The notes beneath the pieces are model-generated. The model was given only the letters and a program-made list of their open reading frames with translations. It made no database searches and was not told the DNA's origin. The position numbers were made by a program, and so were the translations under genes. A DNA stretch of 21,485 nucleotides from an uncultured Oscillospiraceae bacterium (GTDB lineage Bacteria; Bacillota; Clostridia; Oscillospirales; Oscillospiraceae), in the NCBI GenBank assembly GCA_934533005.1, contig CAKTBC010000023.1, positions 1 to 21,485 of the forward strand, written 5' to 3'. Positions 8,979 through 16,497 of this stretch are shown here, piece after piece (position 1 is the first letter of the stretch; every line of letters starts with the position of its first letter).

Positions 8979-10808
8979 ATGCAGGAGAACAAAGTAAAAA
9001 AACAGAAAATTCTCGCGCGTGTGCTTGTGATCTCGGCCGCGGTGCTCATGGTGCTGGCCGCCGCGGCGGGGGTGTATCTCTCGCGCCGGTATGTGCGGCT
9101 CGGGCAGCAGTTTATCCCGGTAAGCGTGACGACGCTCGATCTTCGCGGCAGCGGCATCACCGACCTTTCCGCGCTTGACCGCTGCACCGCGCTCACAGAG
9201 CTGGACGTGCGCGAAAACGATATCTCCGTGGAAAAGCTCGACGCATTCCGCGCCGCGCACCCCGGCTGCCGCGTGCTCTATTCCGTGTATCTCAACGGCG
9301 AGGCGTACGACAGCGGCACGGAGGCGCTCACGCTGGAGGATCTCCCGAACGACTGGGAGAACATCCGTCTTTTTGAAAACCTCCGCGCGCTCACCGTGAA
9401 CCACTGCACCGCGCCCGACGCAATGGAAACGCTCCGCGCGGAGCTTCCGAACTGCGAAATGCGCTACAGTCTCTGCATCGGCGCGCTCTGGTTTGATTCC
9501 GAAGCCGAGGAGATCACCGTTTCCGGCTCGGCCGCGACCGCTATGGAAGTTCTCTCGCAGCTGGCGCACTTTCCGTCCGTGCGCACGGTGAATCTGCCGG
9601 ATGTTTTGTTTACCGCCGATGAGCAGCATTCGCTTCTCTCGGCGTATCCCGGCATCCGCTTTTCCTGGAGCGTACAGATCGGCTCGCAGCGTGTTTCAAA
9701 CACCGCGCTGGAGCTTTCGCTCAGCGGCGAGGACGCCGCGGCGCTCTCGCAGCTCACCGCCGCGCTCGATCTTCTGCCGGATCTTCGCTCCGTGGATCTC
9801 ACCGCCTGTTCTGCCCCGGTCGCCGACCGGCTCGCGTTCATCGAGCAGCACCCGGATATTTCCGCCGGGTGGACGGTATCCGTTGAGGGGCAGGAGGTCG
9901 AATGGAATACTGAGCTTCTCGATCTCAACAATTATTCGATTGCTGACGTTGCCGCGCTGGAGGCTGCCTTCGCCGAGCTTCCGAAGCTCACAAAGGTCGA
10001 GCTGTGCGACACGAACCTCTCCTATGAGCAGCTTGACGCACTCAACCAGAAGTACGAGAACATCCGCGTTGTCTGGAAGGTGTACTTCGGCAACTATTAT
10101 CTGCGCACGGACGCCGAATATTTCATTGCCGCCGCCTGGGGCGACAACAAGGTCTATCTCACGGACGACGATATCGGCTGCTGGAAATACTGCACCGATC
10201 TCAAGGGGCTCGATATCGGCCACATGAACATCACGGATCTGAGCTTTTTGCAGTATATGCCGCACATGACGTATCTCATCATCGCCGAGTGCCCGATCTC
10301 GGACATCTCCCCGCTCGCGCAGCTCAAGGAGCTGCGGTATCTGGAGATGTTCCAGACGAAGGTCACCGACCTCTCGCCGCTGATCGAGTGCACGGCGCTA
10401 AAGGCCGTCAATCTCCCGTATACGGAGGTGAGGCAGGCAAACGCCTGGGCGGTACTCCCGCAGCTCACGCAGCTGGAGCTGCTTTGGTATCCGAGCGCGC
10501 CGCTCACCGGCACGCAGCGGCGGCAGCTTGAAAACGCCCTGCCGAACACGACGCTCTTCCTCTATAACGGCTGCGAGCCCTCCGGCGGTATCTGGCGCTA
10601 CAACCCGTACTACTACGAAATGCGCGACTTCTTTAAGATGTACTACATGCCCGGCGGAACGAACGGCGTGGACGAAAACGGTGACCAGATCATCATTGAC
10701 GACTGGGGCGAGGAGTTCATTCTTGAGGACTGGGACGGCGGCCCGCGCTGGTGGGAGGAGCCGCAGTACTCGGATATGCATCCGCATATTTACGGAATCA
10801 CCTGCTGA
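8979..10808 (+). CDS. Membrane-anchored leucine-rich-repeat protein with Trp-rich C-terminal tail
   Basis: This 609-residue protein has a short basic N-terminus, one transmembrane helix (about 11-34) and an extracellular remainder. About five ~68-residue units occupy residues 50-375; the last reads LPKLTKVELCDTNLSYEQ and ends VVWKVYF. The junction RTDAEYFIAA and the LRR block (LKGLDIGHMNIT to about 528) follow. The shared box (GGIWRY, YYYEMRDFFKMYYM, PGGTNGVDENG) spans about 536-574. Unlike its paralogues it continues for 35 residues rich in W, D, E and P. The ATG at 8979 is supported by GGAGGG at 8967-8972; the upstream open frame lies inside the previous gene. It is the last gene of the plus-strand operon, 25 bases before the terminator hairpin. 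Function is unknown. Confidence 0.85.
   Translation: MQENKVKKQKILARVLVISAAVLMVLAAAAGVYLSRRYVRLGQQFIPVSVTTLDLRGSGITDLSALDRCTALTELDVRENDISVEKLDAFRAAHPGCRVLYSVYLNGEAYDSGTEALTLEDLPNDWENIRLFENLRALTVNHCTAPDAMETLRAELPNCEMRYSLCIGALWFDSEAEEITVSGSAATAMEVLSQLAHFPSVRTVNLPDVLFTADEQHSLLSAYPGIRFSWSVQIGSQRVSNTALELSLSGEDAAALSQLTAALDLLPDLRSVDLTACSAPVADRLAFIEQHPDISAGWTVSVEGQEVEWNTELLDLNNYSIADVAALEAAFAELPKLTKVELCDTNLSYEQLDALNQKYENIRVVWKVYFGNYYLRTDAEYFIAAAWGDNKVYLTDDDIGCWKYCTDLKGLDIGHMNITDLSFLQYMPHMTYLIIAECPISDISPLAQLKELRYLEMFQTKVTDLSPLIECTALKAVNLPYTEVRQANAWAVLPQLTQLELLWYPSAPLTGTQRRQLENALPNTTLFLYNGCEPSGGIWRYNPYYYEMRDFFKMYYMPGGTNGVDENGDQIIIDDWGEEFILEDWDGGPRWWEEPQYSDMHPHIYGITC
10638..10681 (+). repeat. Near-identical C-terminal box DNA, copy 2
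   Basis: This is the second copy of the 44-base segment described at 7878-7921, with one mismatch. It lies near, but not at, the 3' end of the third LRR gene. Confidence 0.85.
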
Positions 10809-10833
10809 TGCAGTCAAACAAACCCCGCTTTTG

Positions 10834-10873
10834 AAAAAGGAACCGGTATGATTTCTCATACCGGTTCCTTTTT
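10834..10873. terminator. Bidirectional intrinsic terminator between convergent operons
   Basis: A perfect 18-bp inverted repeat, AAAAAGGAACCGGTATGA and its complement, flanks a TTTC loop. The stem starts with A5 and ends with T5, so each strand's transcript would end in a hairpin followed by a U run. It lies 25 bases after the last LRR gene. Its right arm (10856-10873) also encodes the final residues (KKEPV) and stop of the MATE gene on the other strand. Confidence 0.93.
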
Positions 10874-12196
10874 ATATTTCGCGTAATATTTCGTTGTAAG
10901 CTGGCGGAAGAGCATCAGTAGACCGCGCACGCAGAGCTCGGCCGCCATCGCGATCCACATGCCGCGCAGGCCGAGCCGCGGCACGAGCATGAGCGCGAGC
11001 CCCAGCCGCACGATCCAGATGCTGCAAAGATTCATGATGCTCGGCACGAACGTATCCCCCGTTCCCCGCAGCGCGCCCGCCGCGACGATTGAAACGCCGT
11101 ACAGCGGCTCGGCAAGCAGGGCGATACGCAGCACCTGTGCGGCGAGCGAGCGCACGCTCTCGTCCGGCGTCAGCAGACGGAACACCCATGGGCAGATAAC
11201 TGCCATGATCCCCGCTGTGGCCGCCATGAAGAGCGCGCCCATCGCGGTGCAGATGTTACCCTGCGCCCGAGCGAGCTCTGCCCGGCCCGCACCGACGCTT
11301 CGTCCGACGAGCGTAGCCGCCGCGGCACCGAGACCGTACCCCGGCATATAGCAGAAGCCCTCCGCCGTGACGGCGAACGAATTGGCCGCGACCGCCACCG
11401 CGCCGAGCGGTGCGATGATGCGCGTCTGTACGACCATCGCCGCGCAGAGAAAGACCTCCTGCAATGCGACGGGAAAGCCGATGCGAAATGCCTTATTCAA
11501 TATCGCGCCGTGTACCCGGTCCTTCTCCCTGCGGTTGAGCCGCAGGTGATCATTCCGCAGTAGGCATTGGATCGCCATAAGAAGACTCACGACAGCACAG
11601 GCGCTCGCCGTGCCGAGTCCCGCGCCGAACACACCAAGCCGCGGGATGAGCAGCGAGTTGAAGAATACATCCAACCCGCACATGGCCGCATTCAAAATGC
11701 TCGGGGTCACCATGTCGCCGGTGCTCTGCAAAAACGACGCGCACAGAGAGTTGAGCTGCGAAAACGGCACCATGAACGCGAACGCAAGGAAATAGGCGCT
11801 CGCCCCGGCGCGGATCGCTTCCTCGCCGTGCAGCCAGCACGGCAGCGGACGGCTCACAAGCGCGGCGAGCGAGGCCAGCACGAGCGAGAGCGCAAGCCCC
11901 ATGACGAGTCCGTGCCGCACAACGGTGCGCGCGGCGCGGTCGTCCCCACCCCCGATCTGGTGCGACACCTGCACGGAAAACCCCGCGGATACGCCGCCGA
12001 CGAGCCCGCCGACGAGCCACGTGCTTGTAGATACGAGCCCGATGGCCGCCGAGGCATTCGCGCCGAGCGCGCCGACCATGGCGGAATCGATGTACTCCAT
12101 CGCAACGGTCGTTATCTGCGTCAGGATGGCTGGAACGCTCAGACGCCAGATCTCGTGTGCCTGCGTCTTCCATTCCGAAGATTTCGTTCTGCTCAT
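10856..12196 (-). CDS. MATE-family multidrug/toxin efflux protein
   Basis: This 446-residue integral membrane protein has about twelve hydrophobic helices in two similar halves, as expected for MATE transporters, which export cationic drugs or metabolites using Na+ or H+. Family features include the opening helix ILTQITTVAMEYIDSAMVGALG, the VGGVSAGFSVQVSHQIGGGD segment, and the repeated FLQSTGDMVTPSILN and ALRGTGDTFVPSIMN segments at equivalent places in the two halves. No truncation is visible. Its ATG overlaps the stop of the upstream gene by 4 bases (ATGA, 12193-12196) and there is only a weak ribosome binding site, so its translation is probably coupled. Its 3' end lies within the terminator stem. 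It is the last gene of the opp transcript; its substrate cannot be inferred. Confidence 0.93.
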   Translation of the reverse strand: MSRTKSSEWKTQAHEIWRLSVPAILTQITTVAMEYIDSAMVGALGANASAAIGLVSTSTWLVGGLVGGVSAGFSVQVSHQIGGGDDRAARTVVRHGLVMGLALSLVLASLAALVSRPLPCWLHGEEAIRAGASAYFLAFAFMVPFSQLNSLCASFLQSTGDMVTPSILNAAMCGLDVFFNSLLIPRLGVFGAGLGTASACAVVSLLMAIQCLLRNDHLRLNRREKDRVHGAILNKAFRIGFPVALQEVFLCAAMVVQTRIIAPLGAVAVAANSFAVTAEGFCYMPGYGLGAAAATLVGRSVGAGRAELARAQGNICTAMGALFMAATAGIMAVICPWVFRLLTPDESVRSLAAQVLRIALLAEPLYGVSIVAAGALRGTGDTFVPSIMNLCSIWIVRLGLALMLVPRLGLRGMWIAMAAELCVRGLLMLFRQLTTKYYAKYKKEPV

Positions 12197-13380
12197 TGAA
12201 TCACCAGAGATTCATCGTTCGTTTGGATTTCCCCGCCTTCGCTCCACACGGCGGACACGCCGTCAAGGGTTTCCTCCCGGAAGGTATCGACGGCAAAGGC
12301 CGCCGCTGTTTTCAGCGCAAGTACAGCGCACCCGTCTGTTTTCGAAACGGTGAGCAGCTCCGGCAGCGCCGCTTTGGCTACGCCGTCCGCCAGGTCGACA
12401 TACCCGGCAACCGGTGTTCCGTCGGCATAGACATAGTGGCGGGATACGCTCGCGCCGCGGAGCGGATAGCTGCACAGCGATACGGCGCTCGTCCAGCCGG
12501 AGCCGCTGACATACGCCGCGGCCGCGCCGTTTTGCAGCACGGCAACGCTCTGCGCGCCCGCGCCGCTCAGATACCGGGCAAACCCGTCCTCGCTTTCGAT
12601 CCAGCCGTTTTCGTAGCCGCGTGCGATGAGCTCTGCGGCAATATAATCCGCGATGAAAGCGTTGCGCGCCCAGCCGAAACCGAGGATGGATACAACGCCG
12701 TTTTCCCGGAGGAAATCCGTGTATTCCGCCGAGAGCGTGAGCTGCGCGCGGCAATCGCCAAGGAGCTCAATGTTAACGCTCTCGCTATCGGCGGCATAGG
12801 CCGCCGCTTCGGTGCAGAACGCCGCGAGATCGGCGTTGCGCGCAGGGTCAAAATTCACGGCCTCGCTGTCCTCGGCGCAGGCGAAGAGCGAATCGTACAT
12901 CTCATACACCGGTGCGAGATAAATTAAGCGGCTTCCGGCATCCTCCAACGTTTGGAGCGCCGTATACAGCGCCTCGCTGATCACGACCGTCTGGTTTGGA
13001 TGCACGCAGAGGAAGGCGAGATTGCCCGCTTCCTCCGAGGCGTCCGGCGAGGCGAAAACGCTCCACGCCGTGGCGACGGCATCGGAGTATACAACGCTGA
13101 CCGCCTTGCGCTCCGCCGTGGGGCCGAGATCCGCCTGGCCAAGATTATAGTGCAGGATAAATTCCCCGGCGACGTTCGTCTCGCCGGTCGCGGCGGGGAT
13201 CTCCGTCCAGCCAACGTCCGAGGACGTAGCGCGGCTGAAGCCGTAGGCGAGCGCGGCGATACCGATGACGAGCAAAACGGCAACGAGGATAAGCCGCTGC
13301 GGCAGCTTATCCTCGTTGAGTTCTATCCGCTCGACCGGTTTTGGCTGGGATTCACGTTTGTCACGTGCGTATCGATTCAT
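12193..13380 (-). CDS. Membrane-anchored extracellular protein, possibly a degenerate ApbE-like domain
   Basis: I do not recognise a firm family for this 395-residue protein. It has a charged cytoplasmic N-terminus, one transmembrane helix (about 28-48) and an extracellular remainder. The order of elements recalls ApbE, the enzyme that attaches FMN to Thr residues of secreted proteins. VVISEALYTALQTLEDAG (132-149) resembles the early helix. GFGWARNAFIADYIAAELIARG (234-255) sits where ApbE has its GGIGKGYAVD helix. VSRHYVYADGTPVAG (312-326) parallels the HHILDPRTG strand, and a KTAAAF helix (357-362) follows. The usual FAD- and Mg-binding residues are not conserved, so it may bind something without being an active flavin transferase. 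It lies between oppF (50 bases upstream) and the MATE gene (4-base overlap). The ApbE link is inference only. Confidence 0.6.
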   Translation of the reverse strand: MNRYARDKRESQPKPVERIELNEDKLPQRLILVAVLLVIGIAALAYGFSRATSSDVGWTEIPAATGETNVAGEFILHYNLGQADLGPTAERKAVSVVYSDAVATAWSVFASPDASEEAGNLAFLCVHPNQTVVISEALYTALQTLEDAGSRLIYLAPVYEMYDSLFACAEDSEAVNFDPARNADLAAFCTEAAAYAADSESVNIELLGDCRAQLTLSAEYTDFLRENGVVSILGFGWARNAFIADYIAAELIARGYENGWIESEDGFARYLSGAGAQSVAVLQNGAAAAYVSGSGWTSAVSLCSYPLRGASVSRHYVYADGTPVAGYVDLADGVAKAALPELLTVSKTDGCAVLALKTAAAFAVDTFREETLDGVSAVWSEGGEIQTNDESLVIQ

Positions 13381-13430
13381 TGCAAGCAGCCCTTTCCGTC
13401 AGATGCGGTGTGTGCTTTGTTAATCGGCGC

Positions 13431-14720
13431 TTAAATCAGCGACAGCAACAGGAAGATTCCGAACAAGATCAGTACGGCGGCGATCACGATCAGACCGGCA
13501 ACAGCGCCGCGGCGGCACATCTTGTAGTTTCGGATGTGGTGGAAGTGGTGGAACACCCACGCGCCGATCAGGCCGAGGATCGGCAGGAAGAACGAGAGGA
13601 TCGCGTACCAGAGAGAACCGGTATCGTGCACCGGCGTCTTGAGGAAGTCCTCTTCCTCTTTCGTATGGACGATCTCTTCGTGCTTCTCCTCGTGCGGAGC
13701 ATCGGGGTCAAGAATGGTGATCGACTTGAGCGGCTCGTTCTTTTCGCGGACGGCCTTATACTCCTCGACTTCTTTCTTGTTCGCATACACGAAGTGGTTA
13801 TGGCCGATGTCCACGAGCTCGGGCTTGTCCTCGCTGTAATCGTGGACGGAGGGATCGTAGGTGAAGAGCACCTTGTTCTTCTCCAGCTTCGGATCGGGGA
13901 TGGGGATGGCGGAGATCAGCGAGCGGGTGTAGGGGTGCAGGGGGTAATTGAAAAGCTCGTCGGTCTCAGCGATCTCCACGATATCACCCTTGTAGATAAC
14001 GGCGATACGGTCGGAGATGAAGCGGACGATGGACAGGTCATGCGCGATGAAGAGATAGGTAACGTCGCGCTCTTCCTGGAACTTCTTGAGCAGATTGAGC
14101 ACCTGCGCGCGGATGGAAACGTCCAGTGCGGAGATGGGCTCGTCGGCCACAACGAATTCCGGCTCCATGACCATCGCGCGGGCAAGGCCGATTCTCTGGC
14201 GCTGGCCGCCGGAGAACTCGTGCGGGTAGCGCGTCAGATGTTCGGGCAGAAGGCCGACTTCCTCGACAATCTTTTCCACCTTGCGGACGCGGTCGGCTTC
14301 GTTCTCGTAGAGATGAAAGTTATAGAGACCTTCGGAGATAATGTAATCGACGGTCGCGCGCTCATTGAGCGAGGCGGCGGGGTCCTGGAACACCATCTGG
14401 ATGTTGCGGATAACTTCGCGGTCGAGCGAGCGGGGAATTTTGCCGGAAATGCGCACGCCCTTGTAGTCGATCTCGCCGGCGGCGCAGGGGTTCACGCGGA
14501 TGACGGCGCGGCCGATCGTCGTTTTGCCGGAGCCAGACTCGCCGACAAGGGAGAACGTCTCGCCCTTATAGATATCAAAGCTCGCGTTTTTCACGGCGCG
14601 GACGGCGTTGTCGCCCTTGCCGAACGTGATGTCTACGTTCTTGAGCGAGAGGAGGATTTCTCTGCCGTCATCGGTCATGGGGCCGTGTTCGGGCAGATGT
14701 GCTGCGGTATCGGTTTTCAT
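13431..14720 (-). CDS. oppF: Oligopeptide ABC transporter ATPase OppF with C-terminal membrane tail
   Basis: This is one of the two ATPases that power peptide uptake. The ABC domain is complete: Walker A GESGSGKTT (60-68), Q-loop FQDP (111-114), signature SGGQRQR (170-176), Walker B with VADEP (191-195) and the H-loop histidine H227. The Opp/Dpp C-terminal segment begins at HPYTRSLISAIP (262-273). Family members usually end near residue 310-340. This one, 429 residues long, continues with an acidic, charged stretch (about 315-362) and two hydrophobic helices (about 369-389 and 404-427) linked by a His-rich basic loop (HHFHHIR). The ATG at 14720 is chosen because GGAGG precedes it by 7 bases; a TTG at 14738 would overlap oppD and is less likely. 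The membrane tail is unusual for a peripheral ATPase. Confidence 0.92.
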   Translation of the reverse strand: MKTDTAAHLPEHGPMTDDGREILLSLKNVDITFGKGDNAVRAVKNASFDIYKGETFSLVGESGSGKTTIGRAVIRVNPCAAGEIDYKGVRISGKIPRSLDREVIRNIQMVFQDPAASLNERATVDYIISEGLYNFHLYENEADRVRKVEKIVEEVGLLPEHLTRYPHEFSGGQRQRIGLARAMVMEPEFVVADEPISALDVSIRAQVLNLLKKFQEERDVTYLFIAHDLSIVRFISDRIAVIYKGDIVEIAETDELFNYPLHPYTRSLISAIPIPDPKLEKNKVLFTYDPSVHDYSEDKPELVDIGHNHFVYANKKEVEEYKAVREKNEPLKSITILDPDAPHEEKHEEIVHTKEEEDFLKTPVHDTGSLWYAILSFFLPILGLIGAWVFHHFHHIRNYKMCRRGAVAGLIVIAAVLILFGIFLLLSLI

Positions 14721-14727
14721 ACGCTTT

Positions 14728-14732
14728 CCTCC
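14728..14732 (-). promoter_or_regulatory. Ribosome binding site fixing the oppF start
   Basis: On the minus strand AAAGGAGG ends 7 bases before the ATG at 14720, a textbook spacing. It therefore selects MKTDTAAH as the N-terminus over the in-frame TTG that overlaps the end of oppD. Confidence 0.75.
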
Positions 14733-14734
14733 TT

Positions 14735-16483
14735 TCAAATGTTGAACGCTGCGATCAGCTTTTCATGGATGTTGTCAATCGCTTCCGGCTTATCGATCTT
14801 CGGGGCGCGCGGGTCGAGCAGCCAGGTTTTCGCGTAGTGCGTTTCCGTTACCTTGAACATCGGCGGCTCCTTGAGCGAGTCGATCTTCAGGCAGTACGGG
14901 TTGCGCGGCGCGAACGGGTCGCCGACGATCTTGTTATAGAGAGACGGCGGCGTGCCGGTGATGGAATAGAGCTTTGTGTTCTTCTGCGCCAGCTGCGGCA
15001 GACTCGAAAGGAGCGCCCACGTGTAGGGATGGCGCGGATCATAGAACACTTCCTCCACGGTGCCGAGCTCGACCATTTCGCCGGCATAGAGCACGGCGAC
15101 GCGGTCGGCAACATTCGCAACAACGCCGAGGTCGTGCGTGATGAACACGATCGTGAAGCCGAGCTCGCGCTGCAGATCCTTAAGGAGCTGCAGGATCTGC
15201 GCCTGGATCGTAACGTCCAGCGCAGTGGTGGGCTCGTCGCAGATGAGGATCTTCGGCTGGCAGGAGAGCGCAATCGCGATAACGATACGCTGCCGCATGC
15301 CGCCGGAGTACTGGAACGGGTAATCGTCAAACCGGCGCTCGGGGTTGGGAATGCCGACCTTGTACATCAGGTCGATCGCGCGGCGGCGCGCTTCCACCTC
15401 GGAGCAATGCTGGTGCTTGATGATGATGGAGGTGATCTGGTTGCCGATGGTGAGAATCGGGTTCAGAGAGGTCATCGGGTCCTGGAACACGGTGGCAATC
15501 TTCTTGCCGCGAATCTGCGTCCAGTCCTCGGTGTTGCGGATGTTCGCAAGGTTCATCACGCAGCGGCCATGCAGACGCTCCGCGGTCTCATCAACGTAGC
15601 GGACGCGGAAAGCCACGGTGTCGAACACCTTGTTGCGCTCGGCATCGTTATCAAGATCGACGCCAAGCTTCATCGCCTCGCGGAGAGCCGCGATGAGCTT
15701 GTTGGCCGCGCGGGTGCGCTTCACCGGACGGTAACGGCCGACGGAGAGCGCGATCTCCTTGGCAAGGATCTCGTTGCGCTGCTTCATTTCCGCGGTGATG
15801 GGCTGGGCGATCTCTTTTTCATACTTTGCCTTGAGCTCCGCCATGCGGGCTTCAAACTGCTTGGCATACTCGCTGTCGTGCTGCGCGGCTTCCTTATGGG
15901 AGTGAATTGCCTTGGCCTTTTCCTCTTCCAGTTTTTTGATCTGCTCGTCGTAAGAGCTGATCTGCTGGGAGATTTCGCGGATCTGGGCTTTGTCCTTGTT
16001 GCCGTCAAGCGTCTGGCGGAGGTTGAAGGCTTCCGTTCTCTGGAACTTCAGCTCGTCGATCTTGTCGGTATAGCGCTGCGTCTCCTCATCGGAGAGCGTG
16101 AAGCGTGCCTTCTTTTCGGCTTCAAGGGCGACCATCTCGCGGTACGTCTCGCCGCCGAAGGCGAGGGGCGCATACTCGTCAAGCTTCGTCTGCGCGTGGT
16201 GCATGAGCTGCGTCGTGCCGCCGTTGATGGGGACGACGGTTTCGGCCAGATCCTCATCATCAAAGATGATGCTGCCGTTGGAGATAAAGCCGTTGCTGTC
16301 GAGCATGCCGGCAAACGTCTTGGTGAAAACGGACTTGCCGGAGCCGGACTCGCCGACGATGGCGATCGACTCATGCTCATAGATATCGAGGGAGATACCG
16401 CGGATGGCCGTGAGAATACGGCCGCGGACGCGGAACTTGACTTCCAGATCCTTGATTGAGAGGAGGACTTTCTTTTCTTCCAT
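14735..16483 (-). CDS. oppD: Oligopeptide ABC transporter ATPase OppD with a ~240-residue internal insert
   Basis: This is the second ATPase of the importer. Conserved elements are Walker A GESGSGKS (44-51), Q-loop VFQDPMTSLNP (332-342), signature SGGMRQR (393-399), Walker B ILICDEP (412-418), H-loop H450 and the Opp C-terminal block GTPPSL and GDPFAPRNPY (510-530). At 582 residues it is far longer than the usual 320-350. The excess lies between Walker A and the Q-loop: canonical sequence stops near DDEDLAE (75-81) and resumes at IRGKKIATVFQ (324-334). The intervening ~240 residues are charged and strongly helical (for example QIKKLEEEKAKA), probably a coiled coil. The reading frame is unbroken and all ATPase motifs are kept, so it is an insertion domain rather than damage. 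GGAGGAG, 7 bases before the ATG, directly follows the oppC stop. Confidence 0.93.
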   Translation of the reverse strand: MEEKKVLLSIKDLEVKFRVRGRILTAIRGISLDIYEHESIAIVGESGSGKSVFTKTFAGMLDSNGFISNGSIIFDDEDLAETVVPINGGTTQLMHHAQTKLDEYAPLAFGGETYREMVALEAEKKARFTLSDEETQRYTDKIDELKFQRTEAFNLRQTLDGNKDKAQIREISQQISSYDEQIKKLEEEKAKAIHSHKEAAQHDSEYAKQFEARMAELKAKYEKEIAQPITAEMKQRNEILAKEIALSVGRYRPVKRTRAANKLIAALREAMKLGVDLDNDAERNKVFDTVAFRVRYVDETAERLHGRCVMNLANIRNTEDWTQIRGKKIATVFQDPMTSLNPILTIGNQITSIIIKHQHCSEVEARRRAIDLMYKVGIPNPERRFDDYPFQYSGGMRQRIVIAIALSCQPKILICDEPTTALDVTIQAQILQLLKDLQRELGFTIVFITHDLGVVANVADRVAVLYAGEMVELGTVEEVFYDPRHPYTWALLSSLPQLAQKNTKLYSITGTPPSLYNKIVGDPFAPRNPYCLKIDSLKEPPMFKVTETHYAKTWLLDPRAPKIDKPEAIDNIHEKLIAAFNI

Positions 16484-16497
16484 TGCTTATCTCCTCC

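Noticed and set aside
12193..12196. Overlap of the MATE start and the upstream stop considered as a possible frameshift or fusion
   Set aside because: ATGA overlaps are a normal sign of translational coupling. Each product is complete on its own and the two belong to unrelated families.
13381..13430. Gap between oppF and the ApbE-like gene examined for a terminator or promoter
   Set aside because: No hairpin, U run or convincing -35/-10 pair is visible in these 50 bases; simple read-through is the better explanation.
13341..14837. Long plus-strand open frames opposite oppF and oppD (13341-14837 and 14699-16459)
   Set aside because: The minus strand here encodes ABC ATPases with complete motifs. 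The plus-strand products have no recognisable domains, and the frames lack ribosome binding sites.
15518..16240. Possibility that the OppD insert is an intein or an inserted mobile gene
   Set aside because: It lacks intein splice-site residues and homing endonuclease motifs, keeps the same codon character as the gene, and lies outside the catalytic motifs that inteins usually target.
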